64,000 nucleotides of DNA. It comes from Scolanthus callimorphus (taxonomy: Eukaryota > Cnidaria > Anthozoa > Actiniaria > Edwardsiidae). Shown here in pieces: positions 34,599-44,031 of this stretch (position 1 is its first letter; the number at the start of each line of letters is the position of its first letter). The translations under genes were made by a program, and so were the position numbers. The stretch is from positions 14,301,646-14,365,645 of the forward strand of contig CM066919.1 in NCBI GenBank assembly GCA_033964015.1, in the 5' to 3' direction. The notes below the pieces were generated by a model. It had not been told where the DNA came from. It was given only the letters and a program-made list of their open reading frames with translations, and did no database searches.

Positions 34599-36148
34599 AT
34601 ATAGATTTAGGCAATGCCTAAAAGCGGAACTCCAATCATACTCACAGGGAGCTCACCTTTACAGTTTAAATCAAGAAAATTCATGTTACCATTAGAGCGG
34701 ATTTCACATGACTGTTGTGAAAACAATTGCAATTGAGCAATCACTAGCCAATCAGAATCGAGATAAATCACAACTTGTTCCTAAATGGCTTTCTTCTCAG
34801 CCAATTACAAGCCGGACCAATTACTAAGTAATTACACAATTGTATTTACTACAGAATTTGATTGGCTGAGAAAAACGAGTAGCCAATGAGAACGCAAAGC
34901 AATCGCAATTACATAACAAGTCTTGACAGTCATGTGAAATCCGCTCTATATGGCAATGATAGTATTAGCGCGTTCTGATATGCTAACAAGTCGCAGTTCA
35001 CGACAGACAAAAGACAATCTCCTTGAACTAAAAATGAAAAATAAGATTTTCAGCGAAATCCACAATAAAGAATACTTGACATAGTATTTGTCTCATTGTA
35101 CTAACTAAATTAACATGTGACAAAGGAAAATCAAGGCTAGAATATCAGTAAAGATTACTCAAAACTATAATTCGAGTTTAGCCGGAGAAAATGAAACCTC
35201 GAGGGAGCCAACTAAAGCAACAAAACGTAAAAGTTACATGTAAAGTCAGAATTTTCTCATCAGGAATGCAATAACTTGGAAGCTAAAAATATAAATAGCA
35301 TAAGAAGCAATTTCAAGCTTTGTGCTTACCGATAACTGATAGTGAAGTCGTTTCTTTCCTCCGAAAGTCTCCGTCGTGTTGAGTTTGAATTCATTCTTAC
35401 TTGGCAAGCTTTTGCACAAAGCCAATTTTCCTAAAATATATTATTCGGCTAAAACCATTGCAATTTTCTGTTATTGTCAATCCAGTTCTGGCTCCCTGTT
35501 CGTAGATCTCATATGAGTATTCGAAGAAGACGTCGTTTGCAGCTTTTACGAAAGAAACTGTTGTGTTTCTTCAGAAGAACGCCGAAGTCTTGCTTCGCCG
35601 TGGGCCGGGTATTCTGCAATCTAGCCTTTGAATCTTTTGCAACTCCCTCATAGTTTCTCCAAAATGACTAAACAACATTATGAAATTTCGGCGAAGGACT
35701 CGAATCCGAAGTATTTTGACAATCATTAGAGAATTCTTTTGAGCAAATTTGGCGTGGTTCGCACCCACGAGTTTGTCTCAGTTTGACTCAACAAAAATTT
35801 CCTCTGAATGAACTCAAGTGAGCCGACGCGGGCGCGTGTTTTGTGAGTTTTTTCGGCGGGAAAATGAAGGAGCGACTTCCGGTCCTTGTCCTCTGCCAAG
35901 CACCGCGGCGTTGTGCTGGATCGATAGGAGGACAAAATGACGCGCGCGCTCAGTGATCCAAGACGGACTGTGATTGGCTGTGTACACGGGTCGCCAAAAA
36001 CGCAAGTGCGCATGCGTAAATAAGAGCCCGCGATGTTTTCGTAAGCCGCTGAACGTATCGTTTTGGCTTGGATGGGTTGCTTTCTCATGTGACGTTGAAT
36101 GATACGTATGGGCTCCACTCCGTGCCTTCGGCACGGGGAGTTCCGCTA
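34599..36148 (+). mobile_element. Helentron-like element, copy C (carries an extra MITE)
   Basis: It is the same sequence as copy B, at roughly 90-95% by eye, with identical terminal hairpins at 34606-34622 and 36120-36136. Differences include a 252-bp MITE (34695-34946) absent from B, and an extra GCACCGCGGCGTTGTGCTGG stretch near 35900. Copies B and C stand head to tail. Confidence 0.6.
34695..34946. mobile_element. TA-flanked MITE, family GAGCGGATTTC, copy 2 (with empty site in window)
   Basis: The ends GAGCGGATTTCACATGACTG and CAGTCATGTGAAATCCGCTC are flanked by TA (34693-34694, 34947-34948). The paralogous site in copy B reads ACCATTATATGGC near 33376, with no insert. Here it reads ACCATTA-insert-TATATGGC. 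This shows both the exact ends and a TA duplication. Confidence 0.92.
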
Positions 36149-37618
36149 TTATGGATAGCCTTCATTGTTCATTTCGGCTATATATACATTGTTTAAATTA
36201 GCGAGCTTTCTCTCGCTTGTTGAACAGCTGTTGAACCAAGCAATCGGCAATGTCACTCTCCAGCTATTGTCTTGTCGTTATTATGTTCGTGGCTTCATAA
36301 GCGAAGGGATAGAAATGAATAGGTTAGTTTTTGTCCATTTGTATATATTAAGGGATTAAGGAACGATTAAGACCTGAAATCAAAGCTGGAACTTAATACC
36401 TGTTGATCGACAGCGAACTTGCGTGAATTACTATAATGGCGATCGCACCTCCCGTGACAGAAACTTAAACAGTGTGTTTTGTTTTCTAGGAATTAAAACA
36501 TTGTTTTGCAGAATACTGAACTACCAACTTGCTAGCTTGGTTGCTACATTTACCTGTCGAGGAGTCGAGAGGAGGCTCGTTTCAAGTTGCGGAATCACAC
36601 ATTTCCTCTAATTACTTCCCATCGCGGTATTCAGTATTACTATATTTAGCCCTATCCTAATGCGGCGAAAGTGAGTTTGCATAGGCGCAAAATTACTTCA
36701 AAAGTACAGATGACACGCTGATACCGTTTTTTCTAAGAATCAAGCCGCCATGCTTTTTTATGGGGGCAGCCTTTTAAAATGGCAACCTTTGAATTGTGCG
36801 CCTTCTCAAAAACTGTATTAGATGTCTTCCCTATGCGCGAAAATTTTTAGTGTTACGACGAATGCCTCATTGAAAAATTGTGACCCTCCCCAAATACGCT
36901 CTAAAAATATTGTGGCCCTCCCTTAAATGAGCTTTAAAGATTCGTCCCCCCCAGCTAAATAAGCTGTAGTTGAAAAACCGTTTCGCCATGCAAGGCCTCG
37001 TCGTCAACTTCGTTTAGCTAGGTAAGAATTCCTGGTTGCTGAATAATAAAACAGATATTTTTAGTTGTTGTTTGTAACGTTTAAAGGGTGTGACCGCGCT
37101 CTTATGCATCCGATCGTTTTTTTGACAAGTACAATGTTTGCCAGCTGGTCCATAGTTAAATGGGCTCAATAAGGAAAGTTTGTGAGGAACTAGGACTGGC
37201 CACGCCCATTCCTCCTGTGTACTGCAGGGCGCCATATGAACAGGCTATCCAAGAAGCTGTTTCCCTGTGCTCCTGTAGTTTTGTCCAGTGATTTTGAAAC
37301 TCTTCGAAATTGGACAAATCTTGCGAAAAATAACGTGAAGAGGTTGTGGACAGCATTCTATAGAACTAGCAATAAAAAATTGGTATGACAGAAAATCAGA
37401 AAGTGTAGAGACCAAACACCCAAAAGTATAAACGTTTTGGTTATAAGAATTCATTAATTTTGCGATCAAAACCGTTTCCGATTTATGAAAGCATTTCATT
37501 CTTTTTTATTTTTATGTGCTAAAAATAATGGGCTACGTATTGGAAAACAACTCACACAGCAAGATTGAAAATGGAATGCGATAATATTCAGTTACCACAG
37601 AACTAAAAACTACCAAAC
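36149..37618. other. Intergenic, little recognised
   Basis: A stretch at about 36870-36970 (GTGACCCTCCCC, GTGGCCCTCCCTTAAA) resembles the inverse of the end repeats of the Harbinger-like element at 6.7-6.85 kb and is probably a decayed relative. No gene was recognised. Confidence 0.5.
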
Positions 37619-37833
37619 TTATTTATTTATTTATTCAGCTTCGCCCAAGGGCCGGGAAATCCTCACAGAGGGAGGCTCCAATTACGAGGTTCCCTTGTCA
37701 GTGTAGTGGTTAATAAGTTGTAAGCCCTGCACTGAGGATGGGTGGTCCCTCTGGAGTGTTGGCCCGGCCGGGGTTTGAACTCCTAACCTCCCGCACATAA
37801 CCCGGCGCTCTACCACTGCGCTATAGTCCACAC
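37619..37833 (-). mobile_element. tRNA-derived SINE with (ATAA)n tail
   Basis: On the minus strand the 5' head has an A-box-like TAGCGCAGTGGTAGAGCG and a B-box-like GGAGTTCAAACCCCGG at tRNA spacing. A non-tRNA body follows, ending in GAATAAATAAATAAATAAGT. This layout (pol III head, body, short-repeat tail) is that of a SINE. It is not a functional tRNA because the anticodon and 3' stem do not pair as a cloverleaf. Confidence 0.8.
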
Positions 37834-37835
37834 GC

Positions 37836-38118
37836 TCCCCAGGATCACTGAGCGAACTCCAGAGTTGATAGTTTGCAGTTTTCTTGTGTCACTGTGTGAA
37901 GTTTGACTGAGTTCGATGAGCGCTAAAATGAAAGTACCTACGAAAAATAAAAAATTGAAAAACGCCCTTATCTACATACCTAGTCCTTTAGTACCTAAAT
38001 AAACCACTACTAGCATTTATTTGGTCAGAAATGCACTTTTAAGCGAGTTTTAGCCAATTTATTGTCACCTCTTACTCTTACTATATGTTCTGGAAGGCTG
38101 CAAACTGCAAAATTCCCT
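37836..38118 (+). repeat. Fragment of the 12.6-kb foldback family
   Basis: From CCCAGGATCACTGAGCGAAC to GGAAGGCTGCAAACTGCAAA the sequence matches one arm of the element at 12629-15148, with several substitutions. No second arm is present, so it is a truncated relic. Confidence 0.8.
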
Positions 38119-38914
38119 GTAGGTTCAATTCTAGTGAGCCTTTGGCAGTTCGGCTGCGTAGTCAATCACAATCGTGTGAGCCAATCGGATCCTTGTTCAG
38201 TGCACTCCTTTGGCTTGTTTTTCGAGACGCACTAGGCGAAACTAGGAAAGGATCTATGTAGATGTCCAGGCAAGCCTGTGGCCGCGTAGCACTAAGTTCA
38301 ACAGAGTGGAGATAAGGAATTAACCTTGTGTGAAAGCTAACGTGCTAATGAAATGGTCCCATGTGTGCTTATGAGCGTTAGCCCTAGTAAGCGGAGAAAG
38401 AGAAAAATCTCTGATCTGATTGGCTGACGAGTTTGATTGACTACGCTTGATTTTCTTGACAAAAAATGGTCTTCAAAACGCTCTTGGCCTATTTCTTCAA
38501 ACTTATAGTCTGACCTCATTGGCTCTTTTTCACAAAAATTATTTTTCCAGGGAAAGATGAGTATTAGGTGCATAGACTTGTGCTTAGAGAATGAGCTTAC
38601 TGCAAACCGATGCTTTAAAAAGTGCTTTCTTACAAATTATGCATTTTTGTTCATTTTCACGGGTATCTACTACCTTACATTATTGTTTTCAACACCTACA
38701 ACACCTTCTGCCAGGGATTTTCTGAGTTTTTGGGAAAGGTGTATATGTGATGGATCTTCTTCATCAGTGTTGATAAGTTTACTAGAATTTGTAATAGGTC
38801 ACCGGACAGAGGGCGTAAATACTGTCGGATGTCTGGACCAATACACCTGTGGCAAACACTGATTGTTTACTGTCACCACTGTCATTTGTAATTTTGTCTT
38901 TGGGTCTCTGTTAA
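38119..38914. other. Intergenic, no gene recognised
   Basis: It contains CCAATCGG and ATTGGCT motifs near 38170, 38404 and 38519. A plus-strand stretch of 101 codons (38557-38862) shows no recognisable domain, and I do not call it a gene. Confidence 0.45.
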
Positions 38915-39606
38915 GGTTACTGAGAACCTTCGCGCACCTCCTCGGAAAAAAAATCATACACTCCTTTGTTTAACCAAAACATGTCAACCTATATATCGTT
39001 GGAAAGCTTATAAAATGGACTAGCAGACTATGACAAAAAGAAATAACTTTTTGATAACCAGAATTTTTTTGAAGGTTTTATTAAAATGTGGGTGTGACAC
39101 TTTCAAGAGCTATCGCTGCCGAACCGCTTGACCTTGACTCCCAAGTAAAGCATTGTTTTAATCCTTAAAGGTGTTTCTCAAAAACCGTGTCTGCGTTTTT
39201 TAAAATTTTGCGTTGTTCAAAAGTTATGGAACTTTTAAATTTCCAAGGTCAAATTTTATAGAATTTTCACGCTCTAAAAATTTAAAAAAATCATAACTTT
39301 TGAAGTAAGCAAAATTTTAAAAAACGCAGACACGGTTTTTGAGAAACACCTTTAAGGATTTAAACGTTGTGTTTCTTGGGAGTCAAGGACAAGCAGTTCG
39401 ACGGCGATAGCTCTTGAAAATGTCACACTCAATTTTATTTAAAAAGCTTTAAAAAAATTCTGTTTAATAAAAAGTTACTTCTTTTTGCAATAGCCTGCTA
39501 GTCCATTCTATAAGCTTTTCAACGATATATAGGTTGACATGTTTGGTTAAACTAAGGACGAGTATGATTTTTTTTCTGATGACGTGCGCGAAGGTTCTCA
39601 GTAACC
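38915..39606. mobile_element. TTAA-flanked long palindrome (piggyBac-like MITE)
   Basis: GGTTACTGAGAACCTTCGCG and its inverse begin arms of about 340 bases meeting near 39260. The flanks are TTAA on both sides (38911-38914 and 39607-39610). A TTAA duplication is characteristic of piggyBac elements, though other explanations exist for a 4-bp AT-rich flank. No ORF. Confidence 0.7.
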
Positions 39607-40565
39607 TTAAGAAGCTGTTTAAGCTTTGCTTTATTCGGAAGGCCATGTTACACCCGGTGACCTACTAAATGGATTCCATCTTGGATTCGAAGAAGAGGAA
39701 ACGTTTTGACGTTAATCCATCTCATGAACCAGAATTCCTTGCCAAGAGAGTGTCACTGTCTGTTTGGACTCTCAGTTATGTAGTGGTTAATGTGTTCTGG
39801 AATAGATTTGGCTTGGACCCACACATGCATTGTCCCATGGAAAGTCATATAGTCGTTTAGGGGCGAAGCCAGGTCTCCTCCCATAACTTAATAGAGCATA
39901 ATGAGATCAATGAAAATTAACTATTTTCACTTATCTAATTAGTGCGAATATAAAGGAATCCATTCATTAGCATGATCACTTTGGTTCCGACTCCTGCGGC
40001 CAGGCCGACTCTCAAAGCCTGTGTGCGAACATGCGGGTGATCATATTTGGATTTGGTCTCTTTGTGCTCACCCATACTGGCGGGGCTCCTTTCTTTGCCC
40101 CTTCCTCCCTCCCGCTTTCCTTTTTCCGTCCTAGCCTTTTGGGCTCCGCCAGGTCTCCTCCCACAAATAACTTAATAGAGCACAATGAGATCAGTGAAAA
40201 TGGTTTACTACTTTAAGTGTTGATTGTGTTGATTTAACTGTGCTGAAGGAGGAGTCGTCACACCAAATTTCGGCACCTTCTGTTACACAGTTCCGAGATA
40301 TCTAGATATCGCTGAAGCTATTATGTCACGTAAGCCTAGTCACATATTGAGCGTGCCGTATGCCGTATTTCACTCAATTTGCATATAGTTCTTACAATCT
40401 AGACAACCCAGCAAATTGCCCATTTCAAATCATGTGCTGTTTTCATCTTTTGAAATGCGTTCCATATCCACGTGAAAATGCTGAAAACATTTCAGAAAGA
40501 GTGAAGGATTTTTCTTCGTGTAAACATCACGTTTCTTTATGTAAACATCACGTAAATAAGTAAGG
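39607..40565. other. Intergenic with two dispersed-repeat pieces
   Basis: CCAGGTCTCCTCCCATAACT with TTAATAGAGC...ATGAGATCA occurs at about 39868 and again directly at about 40150. Around 40263-40383 lies the diverged copy of the 26.8-kb repeat. No gene was recognised. Confidence 0.5.
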
Positions 40566-40700
40566 GTTAGAGAATGGACGCGAGTGTTCTATGGGATATA
40601 GACCACTAATGAACAAAAATCTGCGAGCGCGTTAGCGCGAGCAGATTTTTGTTCATTAGTGGTCTATTTCCCATAGGACACGAGCGTCCATTCTCTAACT
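40566..40700. repeat. Near-perfect 134-bp palindrome with CG-rich apex
   Basis: GTTAGAGAATGGACGCGAGT through ATGAACAAAAATCTGCGAGC returns inverted to ACTCGCGT-type GTCCATTCTCTAAC. The apex is GCGCGTTAGCGCG. It sits just upstream of the LTR element. Confidence 0.85.
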
Positions 40701-40832
40701 TTTTTAGAACATGATCAATGCCACGAAGAAAGTCTTTTGAACGTTTTTGTGCTAGCTTGCCATTGAAATATCAACATCATTACAGAGCATTGTTCAGAGC
40801 CATACTTCATCCAAGGCTTTTTACGATAGTAG

Positions 40833-41275
40833 TGTTACAAAGCGATTCTAGTAAATTCACTAGTTAATTTGTAGTCATGCCAGTTAACATGAATTATTGT
40901 ATATTTGTAGTCATTTGTAGTTTCCCCTACGTCTACATCATAAGTACACTTTTGTAGATTACGATATTTATAAAAGTGTGGTGCTCGGAACTTCCCATTG
41001 GAATTTAACGGTATTTCCCCTTTTAAGATAATCCCTTTTCCCACGGTTAGTGCACATGCTCTGATCTGATAGTCTTGATCTAAGTCCGAATTCTAGACAT
41101 TGACCGGACATTCCTACATTTGGCACTAAAAACACCCCTTATCAGGCTAATCTCCCATGGGAACCTTCCGAGAGCCAGCACCTATATAAAGCGTATGTAA
41201 CTTGAATAAAGAGAGTAGTACAGTATAGTATGAAAATCGTGTTCAATTGAAAGACACCGATCCCGACCCGTTACA
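40833..41275 (+). repeat. 5' LTR
   Basis: It starts TGTTACAAAGCG and ends CCCGTTACA (TG...CA ends). A TATA box CTATATAAAG lies at 41182-41191 and an AATAAA signal at 41205-41210, so the transcript probably starts near 41210-41220. It differs from the 3' LTR by about two substitutions and three 1-2 base indels. Confidence 0.95.
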
Positions 41276-41276
41276 C

Positions 41277-41294
41277 TGGTGGAGAACTCGCGAC
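41277..41294 (+). promoter_or_regulatory. Primer-binding site
   Basis: TGGTGGAGAACTCGCGAC begins one base after the LTR. A TGG start is expected for a site complementary to a tRNA 3' CCA end. Which tRNA it matches was not determined. Confidence 0.7.
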
Positions 41295-41310
41295 TTTCAT
41301 TGCAGAACTT

Positions 41311-41320
41311 TGAAGGTTAG
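41311..41320 (+). promoter_or_regulatory. Candidate splice donor in the leader
   Basis: GAAG|GTTAGT (exon end 41315) is a good donor 40 bases after the LTR. Joined to the acceptor ending 47207 it would give a subgenomic env message, as in retroviruses with env. The joining is inferred from sequence only. Confidence 0.5.
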
Positions 41321-41482
41321 TGTGGTGTATGTTGGGTTGACAACTTTCCCTTTGACTCTTTTGAGATGGCCTGAGCCATTTTAAACATTTTCTTTGAATA
41401 AGTTTCTGTAAAGAAATTAAAAAGCAGATTAGTACTTTCTTTGTTATGTAAGAATATTTTTAAGTTTTCAAGCTGCCGGTAA

Positions 41483-42949
41483 CCAGGAGTAAAGCAAAAG
41501 CCCTGGCTAGCCAGGGCACTGACTCCTTCACGTCAGTCCACTCGAATCGAAGACGGTAGTGTATCTTCTAGTTCTGTTAGTCAACCTACGGTTGTTTTTG
41601 AAGAACGTCCGCCACCTAGACCTCCGTTGCCTGAAAATTACGATGAACTTTCAATAGGCAATGAAGTAGATTTTTCTGATTTTTCTGATGAAGAAGATAG
41701 TTTTTCAAATACTGAAACTGAAGAATTTTCTGATCAACGTGAAAATTGTTGTTCTCGGACAGAAACGCCTGAATTAAGTGAGGGTGCGGATCCTCCTTTT
41801 CATAGACAATCACAAGAACAAGCTGTTGCGTTGACTGAAAGCATGTCTTCTCCAGGTCTTTTAACGGCAATTAGAGAAATGTCGGACTGTTTTGATAATG
41901 AATTCGATAGTCTAAGGGCGCTAAACGAAGAAAAAGAAAGAAGGATTGCGCAAATACAAGATTCATATCTTGACGCAGTGAATTTGAAGGGAATGTTTAC
42001 CACACCTATTTTCAAGGGCGAACAAAAAGAAGATGTGACAGAGTTCATAACTAGTTTTTTACAAATGGCTAATTTTTGTAATTGGACTGAAGAAAAACAA
42101 GCTCAAGGTTTGCCTTTGTGTTTGAAAGGAAATGCTTTGGCTTGGTTCAACTCACTGAAAGACAAAGACGACCTAACGATACATGAGATTATAGAAAAAA
42201 TGAAAGAACAATTTGCATCAAGTGCTTCCAATTGGCGCCTCAGACAAATGCTGTGTAAAAGGAAACAAAAGCCAAACGAGCCGCTTTCTGATTATGTAAC
42301 GGACATACGACAGCAATGTATTAGGTTGAACTTACCTAAGTCGGAGTGGCTTCATTACTTTGTCGATGGTCTAAAAGACGAAATCAAAGAATATGTTGTT
42401 TTAAGGGAACCGGATACTTTTGAAAAAGCAGAAAATTACGCCATGCTAAAAGATAGCATAACTCAACGTTCCGCTGTTGCGCCTGTCGTAGACACTAAGC
42501 AGATTACACAGGAAATCGTGGATCAACTAAAAGGGCTGATGTTTTCTCAGAATAATTCAGCACCAATAAATGCTGCAATTCGTGAGGAAAGACCAACTTT
42601 TAGCCAAATTGGTCAACGACAGACTAATTTTCAGCATGAAAACCAGAACATAGACATGCAAGAAATGATCAGACAGGAGGTTAGAAAACAAATGGGAAGT
42701 CAGCTTAACCCCCAAGCCCCAGTCTTTCGACCCCAACCACGTAGGAATTTTTACAGGGGACAGAGAAGTGTAGAAGGACGTCCTTTTTGTACCAATTGCA
42801 ATATTTACGGGCATACTTACTACAATTGTAGGCGAAGGAACCAGGGAAATCGCAATCAATATCAAAGGGACCCTAGAATCCCTCCCCAGAATTTTCAAGC
42901 CATCCGTTCTGGACGTCAAAGTCGGCCATATCCCGCCCAGGGAAACTAA
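41483..42949 (+). CDS. gag: Gag (capsid/nucleocapsid) of the LTR retroelement
   Basis: Open from just after TAA at 41480-41482 to TAA at 42947-42949. An acidic, serine-rich N-terminal region precedes a retrotransposon-gag domain (about 41990-42460, with FKGEQKEDVTEFI, LCLKGNALAWF and SDYVTDIRQQC). A single zinc knuckle, CTNCNIYGHTYYNC (C-x2-C-x4-H-x4-C), near 42788 marks the nucleocapsid, followed by an Arg/Asn/Gln-rich tail. No in-frame ATG exists before 41843, although the upstream 120 codons look coding. Initiation may use a near-cognate codon, for instance CTG near 41519 or TTG at 41627. Gag would assemble the particle and package the RNA. Confidence 0.9.
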   Translation, partial: PGVKQKPWLARALTPSRQSTRIEDGSVSSSSVSQPTVVFEERPPPRPPLPENYDELSIGNEVDFSDFSDEEDSFSNTETEEFSDQRENCCSRTETPELSEGADPPFHRQSQEQAVALTESMSSPGLLTAIREMSDCFDNEFDSLRALNEEKERRIAQIQDSYLDAVNLKGMFTTPIFKGEQKEDVTEFITSFLQMANFCNWTEEKQAQGLPLCLKGNALAWFNSLKDKDDLTIHEIIEKMKEQFASSASNWRLRQMLCKRKQKPNEPLSDYVTDIRQQCIRLNLPKSEWLHYFVDGLKDEIKEYVVLREPDTFEKAENYAMLKDSITQRSAVAPVVDTKQITQEIVDQLKGLMFSQNNSAPINAAIREERPTFSQIGQRQTNFQHENQNIDMQEMIRQEVRKQMGSQLNPQAPVFRPQPRRNFYRGQRSVEGRPFCTNCNIYGHTYYNCRRRNQGNRNQYQRDPRIPPQNFQAIRSGRQSRPYPAQGN

Positions 42950-42999
42950 AAAAGGCCTCTGTCTCGAACGGTAACTCTGGAATAAGCGTGATAGGGGCC
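42940..42999 (+). promoter_or_regulatory. -1 ribosomal frameshift signal at the gag stop
   Basis: The heptamer G GGA AAC (42940-42946) in gag frame fits X XXY YYZ and sits directly before the gag TAA. After a 7-base spacer, GGCCTCT (42954-42960) can pair with AGGGGCC (42993-42999), giving a 7-bp stem with one G-U pair and a 32-base loop. The protease frame is exactly -1 to gag and is open across this site. GGGAAAC is used for gag-pro or gag-pol shifting in several retroviruses. Confidence 0.85.
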
Positions 43000-44031
43000 A
43001 CAAATCAGAATCATAAACACGGACGAGAAATAAGACAACCAACTAAGCTTTCAGCCAAAAGGAAACGCGTTACAACTGCAAATTCAGATGATACTTCTAA
43101 ACTTTCAAGCATTGAACAAAAACATGTGTCAAAACAAATTAATGAAGAAAATTTAATACAACTCGATGTCTATGAAAACAAAATTCCTGCGCAGGAAATA
43201 GTTCAAGAAATAAATGACATTATGATTGAAGAAATCGAATTTTTGGGAAAAACATTTGAGGGGACGCCTTCAAGCATAAGTACCAATAATATCGAAATCT
43301 TTGAAGAAAAAGTCATGAAACATTTAATACCGGTATTACAAAGAAGTGAATGTAATCACAAGAAAGATGAAACTTCAAATCATGAGAATGAAGAAAACCA
43401 TGAAATTCAAACAGGCTCAAAAGAAATCTTAACAAGTATGAAACAAAATGACACAACAAAGAAATCTGAAGACAATGATGCATCAGTATTTGAAAATAAC
43501 AAGAATCATGATCAAACAAAAAATGAAGAACAAGAGAACTTCAATGTAAACATAACGCAAATTTACGAAAACACAGAAGAGCCAAAACTAGACAATTATG
43601 AAGTGACAAGTAAAGATTCAAAATATGCAGTTACCTTTCCGATTGATATTCGTGCGTTATCCGTCCAAGGAAAAATTGGCGAAAGAAATACAAGTTTCCT
43701 TATTGATAGTGGAGCAGCAATTTCCGCTATTAGCCAAAACGTGTTTCACAAATTAGATCAACAACAATTTCATACTCTGCAAACAGATTTACCATTAATC
43801 AGAACAGTAAATGGACAGTCCCTAGATGTTGTGGCGAAAATAATGCTGCATTTCAAATTACAAGGCTATGATTTCTCCTTTCCATTCTATGTGATAAACA
43901 ATTTGTCGTATGGTGCAATTCTGGGTAAAGATTTTCTTTCAGAATTTAAGGCGAATATCGATTTTTCGAATTCAACTATTTCGCTGAACATTATACAAAA
44001 GAATTTGCTTTCCACAATGAGAACAAACTAG
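42946..44031 (+). CDS. pro: Protease region of pol, expressed by -1 frameshift
   Basis: The frame is -1 to gag and open from before the gag stop to TAG at 44029-44031. The first two thirds are hydrophilic and lysine/glutamate-rich with no recognised domain, unusually long for this position. The aspartic protease follows, with LIDSGAAISAI (the active-site D-S/T-G) near 43702 and the flap/end motif GAILGKDFL near 43914. The protease would cleave Gag and Pol in the particle. The ORF should be made only as a Gag fusion, since no good start codon is present at its head. Confidence 0.88.
   Translation, partial: LKKASVSNGNSGISVIGATNQNHKHGREIRQPTKLSAKRKRVTTANSDDTSKLSSIEQKHVSKQINEENLIQLDVYENKIPAQEIVQEINDIMIEEIEFLGKTFEGTPSSISTNNIEIFEEKVMKHLIPVLQRSECNHKKDETSNHENEENHEIQTGSKEILTSMKQNDTTKKSEDNDASVFENNKNHDQTKNEEQENFNVNITQIYENTEEPKLDNYEVTSKDSKYAVTFPIDIRALSVQGKIGERNTSFLIDSGAAISAISQNVFHKLDQQQFHTLQTDLPLIRTVNGQSLDVVAKIMLHFKLQGYDFSFPFYVINNLSYGAILGKDFLSEFKANIDFSNSTISLNIIQKNLLSTMRTN

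Noticed and set aside
37763..37833. A possible functional tRNA gene on the minus strand
   Set aside because: A and B boxes are present, but the acceptor and anticodon arms do not fold and a SINE body with ATAA tail follows.
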